Shown: positions 39,446 through 46,729 of the stretch, in pieces
How positions within the stretch are numbered: the stretch's first letter is position 1
Layout: each line of letters starts with the position of its first letter
DNA from: Actinomycetota bacterium
GTDB taxonomy: Bacteria > Actinomycetota > Coriobacteriia > Anaerosomatales > JAENZW01
Assembly: GCA_016841065.1 (NCBI GenBank)
Contig: JAENZW010000006.1
Coordinates: 1-48,841, forward strand
DNA length: 48,841 nucleotides
Direction: 5' to 3'
Made by a program: the position numbers and the translations under genes
Notes under the pieces: model-generated
What the model was told of the DNA's origin: nothing
What the model saw: the letters and a program-made list of their open reading frames with translations, nothing else
Databases searched by the model: none

Positions 39446-39744
39446 AGCGTGTCCGAAAAGCACCCGTGCGCACATGCGTCGGCTGCGGTAGAAGTGACGA
39501 CAAACGCGATCTTGTGCGCGTCGTCCGAACCGCAGAAGGCCACGTCACCGTAGACCCAACGGGCAAGTCCCCGGGTCGCGGCGCGTACGTCTGCGCGGAC
39601 CAGGCGTGCTTCGAGGCCGCCGCGAGAAAACGCCGTTTCGACTCGGCTCTTCGCGTGCGCCTCATGGACGACGACACAGACAGATTGGCGCGTGAGCTCG
39701 CTCACGCGCTTACAGCCTCCGATTCATCCAGGCAAGGACGGTGA
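39442..39744 (+). CDS. ylxR: YlxR (RnpM) family nucleic-acid-binding protein
   Basis: PVRTCVGCGRSDDKRDLVRVVR, GRGAYVCADQACFEAAARKRRF. Confidence 0.92.
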   Translation: MKRVRKAPVRTCVGCGRSDDKRDLVRVVRTAEGHVTVDPTGKSPGRGAYVCADQACFEAAARKRRFDSALRVRLMDDDTDRLARELAHALTASDSSRQGR

Positions 39745-39753
39745 CGCGCGTTT

Positions 39754-42174
39754 ATGCCCGCCATGAGAGTCCATGAACTCGCAAAAGAGTTCGGCATGTC
39801 CTCAAAGGAGCTGCTCGATCACTTGCAGCTGCTCAAGATCCCGGCGAAGAACCACGCATCCACCCTCGTAGAGGCGTATGTGGACAAGATCCGAAAGGAT
39901 CTGGGCCCCATCATCGCCGAACGGCGGGCTGAGCTTGAGGCCGTCCGTCTCGCCGAGGAGGAGGCCGACCGCATCAAGCGTGAAGCCGAGGATGCGAAGC
40001 GCAAGGCCGCCGAGGAAGAGCGACGCCGTACCGAAGAAGACGAACGCGCCCGCCGCGATGAAGAGGCGCGCGCCAAGGCCGAAGAGGACGAGCGGGTACG
40101 CCTCGAGGAAGAAGCTCGGCGCAAGACAGAAGAAGAAGAAGCTCGCAAAGCCGAGGAAGAGCGTCTGGCTCAGGAGGCAATGGAGCGTGCACGCCGAGAG
40201 GCCGAAGAGGCGGCGCGACTCGAGAAGACTGAGGAAGACCGCTATCGCCGCATGGCGCATGACGCCGAGCAAGTGGCGCGCGACAAGGTCATCGAGGAGG
40301 CCAAACGGGCAGTTCAGGCGGCCCAGGCAGACACCGGCAAGCGCAAGAAGAAGAAAGAGAAGCGCGCCGCCGAGCAGGAAGCATCCGAGCAGAGCACGGG
40401 AACCCCTACTGCGCCTCCTGTTCCAACTGGTGACGGAGCAACGGTAGCCGAGGGCGCCACTGTCGGCGAACTCGCCGAAGCACTCGGGCTGCCGCCCACG
40501 GAGATCATCAAGCGACTGATGTTGCTGGGCACGCCACTCACTGTGAACCAGCCTATGATGCGCGAGATCATTGAGGTCATTGCCGATGACCTCGAGCGCG
40601 AGGTTACTATCGTCGCCCCCGAGGAGGAGCAGGGCTTCGTCTTCGAGGACAACCCCGATGATCTTCGGCACAAGCCTCCCGTCGTGACGGTCATGGGTCA
40701 CGTCGACCATGGCAAGACATCACTCCTGGACGCAATTCGTGAGACGGGCGTTGCAGAGACCGAGGCTGGAGGCATCACCCAGCACATCGGGGCATCGGTT
40801 GTTCACAAGAACGGCAAGCAGATCACATTCATCGACACCCCCGGGCACGAGGCCTTCACGGCAATGCGCGCACGGGGCGCGAAGGTCACCGACGTGGCCG
40901 TCCTGGTGGTGGCCGCCGACGACGGCGTCATGCCGCAGACCGTCGAGGCTATCCACCACGCGAAGGCTGCGGGAGTCCCGATCATCGTCGCCGTGAACAA
41001 GATCGACAAAGAGGGCGCCAACCCCGACAGGGTTAGACAGGAACTCACCGAACACGATGTCGTCGCCGAAGAGTGGGGCGGCACGAACATATTCGTCAAC
41101 GTGTCTGCCAAGAAGCGGACGAACATCGATGATCTCCTTGAGATGATCCTTCTTCAGGCTGAAGTCCTCGAGTTGCAGGCGAATCCGGATGCACACGCGA
41201 GCGGTGTTGTCATCGAAGCGAAGCTCGACAAGGGCCGTGGCCCCGTGGCCACCGTCCTCGTACAGCGAGGCACTCTCCGGGTGGGTGACGCGATCGTCGC
41301 CGGAAAGGCCCACGGTCGCGTTCGGGCACTCGTCGACCAGACTGGAACCCCGGTCAAGACCGCCCTTCCGGCCGACCCGGTCGAGGTTCTCGGACTGTCG
41401 AGCGTCCCGAGCGCGGGCGATGAGTTCCGCGTATTCGAGGACGAGCGCGACGCACGCAATCTGGCGGAGGAGCGTGCTCTCAAGCAACGACTCCTCGCAC
41501 ACGAGAAGAAGGTTCACGTTTCCCTTGACGATCTGTTTGCCAGGATCCAGGAAGGCGAGCTCAAGGACCTCAACCTCGTCGTCAAAGCCGACGTTCAAGG
41601 CTCCATCGAGGCGCTGAAGGACTCGCTCGATAAGATGGACCAGACCGAGGTTCGCATCAACGTCATACACTCAGCCGTCGGCGCGATCACAGAGAGCGAC
41701 GTCACGCTTGCGGATGCATCTGATGCGATTGTCATCGGCTTCAACGTGCGCCCCGCTCCTGCAGCCAAGTCGCTCGCAGAGACCGAGAACGTAGACATAC
41801 GCCTCTACAAGGTCATCTACAAGGCAATCGAGGAGATCAACGCTGCGCGCGTGGGCATGCTGTCGCCCGACTTCGTCGAGCAGGACACCGGGCGTGTCGA
41901 GGTGCGCGAGCTGTTCCGCGTTCCCAAGTTGGGTGTCGTTGCAGGGTGCTACGTTCAGCAGGGTGAGATATCTCGCGACGATCAGATTCGCATCGTTCGT
42001 GATGGCACCGTCATCTACGAGGGCAAGCTCCATTCGCTTCGGCGCTTCAAGGATGACGTCAAGTCCGTCAAGTCCGGCTACGAATGCGGCATCGGCGTCG
42101 AGGGATTCCAGGACATCAAAGAAGGCGACTTCATCGAGGGTTTCAAGACCATCGAGGTCGCTAGAGAAGCCTAG
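39754..42174 (+). CDS. infB: Translation initiation factor IF-2
   Basis: MRVHELAKEFGMSSKELLDHL, VTVMGHVDHGKTSLLDAI, IDTPGHEAFTAMRARGA, NKIDK. Confidence 0.97.
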   Translation: MPAMRVHELAKEFGMSSKELLDHLQLLKIPAKNHASTLVEAYVDKIRKDLGPIIAERRAELEAVRLAEEEADRIKREAEDAKRKAAEEERRRTEEDERARRDEEARAKAEEDERVRLEEEARRKTEEEEARKAEEERLAQEAMERARREAEEAARLEKTEEDRYRRMAHDAEQVARDKVIEEAKRAVQAAQADTGKRKKKKEKRAAEQEASEQSTGTPTAPPVPTGDGATVAEGATVGELAEALGLPPTEIIKRLMLLGTPLTVNQPMMREIIEVIADDLEREVTIVAPEEEQGFVFEDNPDDLRHKPPVVTVMGHVDHGKTSLLDAIRETGVAETEAGGITQHIGASVVHKNGKQITFIDTPGHEAFTAMRARGAKVTDVAVLVVAADDGVMPQTVEAIHHAKAAGVPIIVAVNKIDKEGANPDRVRQELTEHDVVAEEWGGTNIFVNVSAKKRTNIDDLLEMILLQAEVLELQANPDAHASGVVIEAKLDKGRGPVATVLVQRGTLRVGDAIVAGKAHGRVRALVDQTGTPVKTALPADPVEVLGLSSVPSAGDEFRVFEDERDARNLAEERALKQRLLAHEKKVHVSLDDLFARIQEGELKDLNLVVKADVQGSIEALKDSLDKMDQTEVRINVIHSAVGAITESDVTLADASDAIVIGFNVRPAPAAKSLAETENVDIRLYKVIYKAIEEINAARVGMLSPDFVEQDTGRVEVRELFRVPKLGVVAGCYVQQGEISRDDQIRIVRDGTVIYEGKLHSLRRFKDDVKSVKSGYECGIGVEGFQDIKEGDFIEGFKTIEVAREA

Positions 42175-42182
42175 GGAGGCGG

Positions 42183-42578
42183 GTGCGCATGAAACAGACG
42201 CCCCGCACCCGGAAGCTGAACGAGACGCTCAAGGAAGTGCTTGCGTCGATTCTTCTCGACGAGGTGTCCGACCCGAGGCTCGAGTTCGTGACGGTGACCG
42301 TAGTCCGCATTGCGCCGGATCTCATGGTTGCGGACGTCTACGTTACCGCGCACGGCGGAGACGAACGCTATGCAGAGGTCCTCGACGGTCTCGAGTCCGC
42401 GAAGGGTCGTATTCGCGCGCTTCTCGGCAAGCGCATCAGCCTCAGGTTCACACCTGAGCTGCGATTCCACATCGACGACAGCGTCGACGAGGGGATGCGC
42501 ATCGGTGAGGCGCTCAAGAATGTACCGCCGACGCTGCTCCGCGCCGAGGACGACTCTTCCGAGGAGGCCGGCGAGTGA
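42183..42578 (+). CDS. rbfA: 30S ribosome-binding factor A
   Basis: LNETLKEVLASILLDEVSDPRLEFVTVTVVRIAPDLMVADVYV; GTG 42183 or ATG 42189. Confidence 0.92.
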   Translation: MRMKQTPRTRKLNETLKEVLASILLDEVSDPRLEFVTVTVVRIAPDLMVADVYVTAHGGDERYAEVLDGLESAKGRIRALLGKRISLRFTPELRFHIDDSVDEGMRIGEALKNVPPTLLRAEDDSSEEAGE

Positions 42579-43540
42579 CGACCCCGTTTCATCGGGCCGC
42601 TGTGTATCTGCGGCACGCGGAGTCGGTAGTCATCGGTGGTCACGTCAAACCAGACGGAGACGCCCTCGGCTCGATTCTGGGGCTGACCCTCGCCTTGAGA
42701 GGGGCGGGGATCGCGGCTGTTCCCGTGCTTGCCGACGAGAATCTCCCGTCGACCTACTCCTTCTTGCCAGGTTATGCCCTGTTCGCGTCAGCGATCGATG
42801 TTGAGACTCCCGACGTGTTCGTCGCCGTGGACACTCCTTCGTTGTCCCGTCTTGGCGCCGCAGAGCCGCTGGCAACCGGGGCGGAAACCGTCATCAGTAT
42901 CGATCACCATCCGGACAACGCCCTTTTCGGCGAGGTCAACCTCGTCGACGAGCATGCCGCCGCCTCAGGACAGCTAGTCTGGCATCTACTGGAGAGACTT
43001 GAGGTCAGGCCCACGCCTGAGATTGCACTCTGTCTCTACGTCGCACTACTGACGGACACTGGAAGGTTTCAGTACCAGAACACTAACGCCGCTGCTCTCC
43101 GCGATGCCGCGGCAATGCTCGACGCAGGGGTGGACCCCGCAGAGACCGCCCGTCTCGTGTACCAGTCCCGATCCGCTGCCGCCCTTGCACTCGATAGTCG
43201 TGTCATGTCACGCATCACACTCGCCAACAGCGGCCGTGTCGCGTACTCACATGTATCAGACGAGGACTTTCAGCAGACCGGTGCTCAGTCCCAGGACTCG
43301 GAGAATCTAGTTGATGTCGTTCGCACGCTCGGCGGAGTCGATGTCGTCTTGCTCTTCAGATTCCACGACGGTGAGACTCGCGTGAACCTCCGGTCCAAGA
43401 CTGGCTTCGACGTCGGCTCCCTCGCTCGGGAATTCGGCGGGGGAGGCCACGCTGCTGCTGCTGGATTCACCGCCGAGAAGTCGCTCGAGCAAGTGCTTGC
43501 CGAGATGCTGCCGCGGCTTCCGGGGGCTGGAGGATCCTGA
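42575..43540 (+). CDS. nrnA: DHH/DHHA1 phosphoesterase (NrnA-like oligoribonuclease)
   Basis: VVIGGHVKPDGDALGSILGL, ISIDHHPDN, ALLTDTGRFQYQNT, FGGGGHAAAAGF. Confidence 0.9.
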   Translation: MTTPFHRAAVYLRHAESVVIGGHVKPDGDALGSILGLTLALRGAGIAAVPVLADENLPSTYSFLPGYALFASAIDVETPDVFVAVDTPSLSRLGAAEPLATGAETVISIDHHPDNALFGEVNLVDEHAAASGQLVWHLLERLEVRPTPEIALCLYVALLTDTGRFQYQNTNAAALRDAAAMLDAGVDPAETARLVYQSRSAAALALDSRVMSRITLANSGRVAYSHVSDEDFQQTGAQSQDSENLVDVVRTLGGVDVVLLFRFHDGETRVNLRSKTGFDVGSLAREFGGGGHAAAAGFTAEKSLEQVLAEMLPRLPGAGGS

Positions 43541-44472
43541 TGTCCCGCAGGGGTGCGACCAATCTCTCCGGGATCCTCATCATCGACAAGCCTGCCGGGA
43601 TGACGAGCCATGACGTCCTCAGCGTTGTCCGCAAGGCCACCGGAGAGAAGAGAATCGGCCACGCAGGCACCCTCGACCCGATGGCCACTGGACTGCTTGT
43701 GGTCCTCGTTGGTCCCGCGACGAGGCTCGCGCCGTATCTCTCGTCAGCGACCAAGCGCTACCTCGCCAAGATCGAATTCGGTTCGGCGACGGACACCGAC
43801 GACGCCGAAGGACAGCCCGTCAGCAGCGCGCCGTGTCCTCCGGGCCTATTCGACCACTCCGCGGCTCAGTCGATTCTGGATTCCTTCCTCGGCTCCTCTA
43901 TGCAAGTTCCGCCCCAGTACTCGGCCATCAAGGTCGAGGGCCGCACGGCGCACCGCGTCTCACGGGCCGGCGGCGAAATCCAGCTCGCGCCTCGTCCGAT
44001 CGAGGTGAGCGAGGCCCGTCTCCTGGGCACAGACTCCGCGAAGGAGACCTGGGATGTCGAGTTCCTAGTGTCCAAGGGTACCTACGTACGCGCGCTCGCT
44101 CGCGATATCGCTGTTGCCGCCGGGACGGTCGCGCACCTCAGCGCATTGAGACGCACCGCAAGCGGGGTGCTCAACCTCGCCGACCACGCGTGCGCTCTCG
44201 ACGACGTCATCGACGCGGCGTCCTCGGCAAGCCTGCCCGCCTACTTCGTTGACCCCGTGGAGGCCATGTCCCTCCCACTGCTCGAGGCCGATCCGGAGAC
44301 CGTCCGCAACGGACGTCGCCTGCCGCCGATCGTGCGCCCCGGGGCAGTCCCTGATTCACTGTTCGCGGTCACGGACCGTGGCCGACTATTGGCCGTCTAC
44401 CGGGCGACGCCCGACGCTCTCGTCGCCCAGACCGTGATCCCCGGCGGAGTGTCAGGAGGATCGCGACCATGA
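43540..44472 (+). CDS. truB: tRNA pseudouridine55 synthase
   Basis: GILIIDKPAGMTSHDVLSVVRKATGEKRIGHAGTLDPMATGLLVVLVGPATRL. Confidence 0.96.
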   Translation: MSRRGATNLSGILIIDKPAGMTSHDVLSVVRKATGEKRIGHAGTLDPMATGLLVVLVGPATRLAPYLSSATKRYLAKIEFGSATDTDDAEGQPVSSAPCPPGLFDHSAAQSILDSFLGSSMQVPPQYSAIKVEGRTAHRVSRAGGEIQLAPRPIEVSEARLLGTDSAKETWDVEFLVSKGTYVRALARDIAVAAGTVAHLSALRRTASGVLNLADHACALDDVIDAASSASLPAYFVDPVEAMSLPLLEADPETVRNGRRLPPIVRPGAVPDSLFAVTDRGRLLAVYRATPDALVAQTVIPGGVSGGSRP

Positions 44473-45404
44473 CGCAGGTCTACACATGGGAGCCTGATTC
44501 GGCACCCCTGGGCAGCGCGGTTGTTGCGATTGGCGTCTTTGACGGCGTGCATATTGGCCATCAGACGCTCATTCGCGATGCCGTCTTCGAGGCACGCGAA
44601 CGTGGTGTCGGCGCAGTTGCACTCACCTTCGATCGTGACCCGGATCAGGTGGTCACGCCTGACACGGCAGCGCCGCAGTTGTTGTCGCTCGAGGACAAGA
44701 TCGGGTTCATTTCAGCTCTCGATGTCGATTCCGTGCTGGTAGTCCCCTTCTGTGCCCGTCTCGCGGAGACGACCGCCGAGCGCTTCCTCGATGACGTGCT
44801 CACCCAGGCCCTCGATCCCAAGGCTGTCGTGGTCGGGCGGGACTTTCGTTTCGGTCATCACGCCAGCGGAACCGTCGAGACACTGCAGGTCTTTGGCGTG
44901 AAGCACGGTTTCGAGGTGTTCGGCCACGACCTCGTAGCCAGTGGTGGCGAACCGGTGACCTCCACGCGTATCAGGGCACTTATTGCCGAAGGTCACGTTG
45001 CAGAGGCCTCTACGCTTCTCGGCAGACCACATCGGCTGACTGGGCGCGTCGGCCACGGCAGGGGAGAGGGCGCACCCCTTCTGGGTGTCCCCACGGCCAA
45101 CATTCGGCCCGCGCCGCACGCAGCGGTCCCTGCGGACGGAGTCTACGCCGGCTTCGCCACGCACGAAGGACGCGCGCATGCAGCGGCGATCTCCGTTGGG
45201 GTGCCGCCGACGTTCCCTCAATCGGAGGATTCCATCGAGGCTCACATCATCGACTGGGAGGGCGACCTCTACAACACGGATCTCACGCTCGAGTTCGTGG
45301 CCAGACTTCGGAGTCAGAGCGCGTTTGCGACGCCCCAGGAACTGACTGCAGCCATTCAAGGGGACATAGCGCAGAGTGCGACTCTGCTGAATCGGGAACC
45401 CTAG
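44469..45404 (+). CDS. ribF: Bifunctional riboflavin kinase/FAD synthetase
   Basis: IGVFDGVHIGHQTLI, VVGRDFRFGHHASG, TSTRIRALIAEG, LGVPTANI. Confidence 0.94.
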   Translation: MTQVYTWEPDSAPLGSAVVAIGVFDGVHIGHQTLIRDAVFEARERGVGAVALTFDRDPDQVVTPDTAAPQLLSLEDKIGFISALDVDSVLVVPFCARLAETTAERFLDDVLTQALDPKAVVVGRDFRFGHHASGTVETLQVFGVKHGFEVFGHDLVASGGEPVTSTRIRALIAEGHVAEASTLLGRPHRLTGRVGHGRGEGAPLLGVPTANIRPAPHAAVPADGVYAGFATHEGRAHAAAISVGVPPTFPQSEDSIEAHIIDWEGDLYNTDLTLEFVARLRSQSAFATPQELTAAIQGDIAQSATLLNREP

Positions 45405-45431
45405 ACAGAGACTACTTCGGATGGAGGGCCC

Positions 45432-45620
45432 ATGGCCGACGATAGCAAGGACATGATGGAGCGCGCAGCCTCGCTGCTGGAAACGGTCGTCGACTGGATC
45501 GAGACTGCGGTGGCCGCCGTTCTCGCAGTCATCATTGTTGCCGCGGTGGGCGTCGTCATCCACAAGACCACCACTCTCGTCACAGCGATTCCCGCACCCG
45601 AAGGATCGCTACCGCCGTGA
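45432..45620 (+). CDS. Small membrane protein, N-terminal part of a PsiE-like protein
   Basis: One TM helix (IETAVAAVLAVIIVAAVGVVIH); ends in GTGA overlap with next ORF. Confidence 0.65.
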   Translation: MADDSKDMMERAASLLETVVDWIETAVAAVLAVIIVAAVGVVIHKTTTLVTAIPAPEGSLPP

Positions 45621-45883
45621 TCAAGGCGGTGCTCGATGTGTTCATCGTTGTCGAGCTCTTCCGGATCACTGTCGCGTACGTTCGACACAGCGCCGTCGTC
45701 CCGACAGTCCTCGAAACCGCTCTCGTGGTCGCCGCCCGTGAAGTCGTCGTCATCGAGGCGGGCACCAAGGAACCGCTCGTCGGCCTCGCGCTGGCGGGCA
45801 TCCTCGTCGCGATCGGCGTCACCTGGTGGCTGCTGAGATCGGCCGGCGCCTGTGGCCCGCACAAAGAAGCGGAATCCCGCTAG
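45617..45883 (+). CDS. Small membrane protein, C-terminal part of a PsiE-like protein
   Basis: LDVFIVVELFRITVAYVRHSAVVPTVLETALVVAAREVVVIEAGTKEPLVGLALAGILVAIGVTWWLL resembles the PsiE family; GTG start. Confidence 0.65.
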   Translation: MIKAVLDVFIVVELFRITVAYVRHSAVVPTVLETALVVAAREVVVIEAGTKEPLVGLALAGILVAIGVTWWLLRSAGACGPHKEAESR

Positions 45884-45896
45884 CGGAGGATGCCCT

Positions 45897-46184
45897 GTGA
45901 CGTTGCCCCACGACATGCCGCCTGACCCTTGGGCCGAAGACGGTATCGACCTCTGGACGCTTGAGGAGGCCGAACGGCTTGCCCAGGACGGTGTGACCGG
46001 CGACGATCCACGCTGGAGAGCACTCGAGGACGACGGTCCCCTCATCGATGACTTCGACGGACCAGCTGCTCAGAATCGGTACTCTGACAGCCCCGAACCC
46101 TTCTCGGCGGGCCTGCGCCGATGGGTCGTCGGCGCCGTAGCGGCCGTGCTGCTCCTCGCGCTGTTGTTGTACTTCATACGTTGA
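45897..46184 (+). CDS. Acidic small protein with C-terminal TM anchor, unknown function
   Basis: SD ggagga then GTG 45897; C-term [22 protein letters not shown]. Confidence 0.65.
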   Translation: MTLPHDMPPDPWAEDGIDLWTLEEAERLAQDGVTGDDPRWRALEDDGPLIDDFDGPAAQNRYSDSPEPFSAGLRRWVVGAVAAVLLLALLLYFIR

Positions 46185-46225
46185 TCTCACCCGCGCCGGC
46201 ACCGAGCGACATGCCCGGCACCGTG

Positions 46226-46234
46226 TGTTATACT
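46226..46234 (+). promoter_or_regulatory. Candidate extended -10 promoter (TGT-TATACT) for rpsO
   Basis: TGTTATACT about 93 nt upstream of the rpsO ATG. Confidence 0.5.
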
Positions 46235-46326
46235 TCGCAGGTTGTACATACCTATGCCTGAGACGGACGACTCACCAACGCCGCTCTCGGACGTGGGCGG
46301 ACTCCAGAAAGAAGGGTGAATCACAT

Positions 46327-46596
46327 ATGGCACTGCCCAAGGACGTGAAGACGTCTATCATCGCCGAACACGCCCGCACGGATGGCGACACCGGCTCCCC
46401 CGAGGTTCAGGTCGCGCTCCTCACGAAGCGAATCAAGGACCTGACCGAGCATCTCAAGACTCACAAGAAGGACCATCACACCCGACGTGGGCTACTGAAA
46501 CTCGTCGGACAGAGGCGCCGGATGCTCAACTATCTCAAGAAGACCGACATTGAGCGGTACCGAGAAATCGTCGCGAAGCTAGGTATTCGCGGCTAG
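46327..46596 (+). CDS. rpsO: Ribosomal protein S15
   Basis: [55 protein letters not shown] at 46327, since the track start is an upstream in-frame extension. Confidence 0.96.
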   Translation: MALPKDVKTSIIAEHARTDGDTGSPEVQVALLTKRIKDLTEHLKTHKKDHHTRRGLLKLVGQRRRMLNYLKKTDIERYREIVAKLGIRG

Positions 46597-46612
46597 AAAC
46601 GGAGAAAGATAT

Positions 46613-46641
46613 CGAAGGCGGGGAAAGAAGCCCCGCCTTCG
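46613..46641 (+). other. Perfect 11-bp hairpin in the rpsO-pnp intergenic region
   Basis: cgaaggcgggg/aaagaag/ccccgccttcg. Confidence 0.65.
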
Positions 46642-46729
46642 GTCTTGGGTCCGGCGAAGCCAATCGGGCCAGTACGCCTTCCGCGCAAGGGGCGCGGGAG
46701 AGAGGGATGAAGAGGAAGAAGAGACAGTA

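Noticed and set aside
39890-40400. Repetitive GC-rich region in infB as a tandem repeat or CRISPR-like array
   Set aside because: No regular repeat/spacer spacing; repetition reflects the biased codons of a charged helix
39802-40710. 302-aa minus-strand ORF (Leu/Phe-rich, membrane-like)
   Set aside because: Apparent hydrophobicity is the complement of Glu/Lys/Arg codon runs in the IF-2 charged region
40720-41670. 316-aa minus-strand ORF opposite infB
   Set aside because: Lies entirely within the conserved GTPase region of infB on the other strand; no family signature
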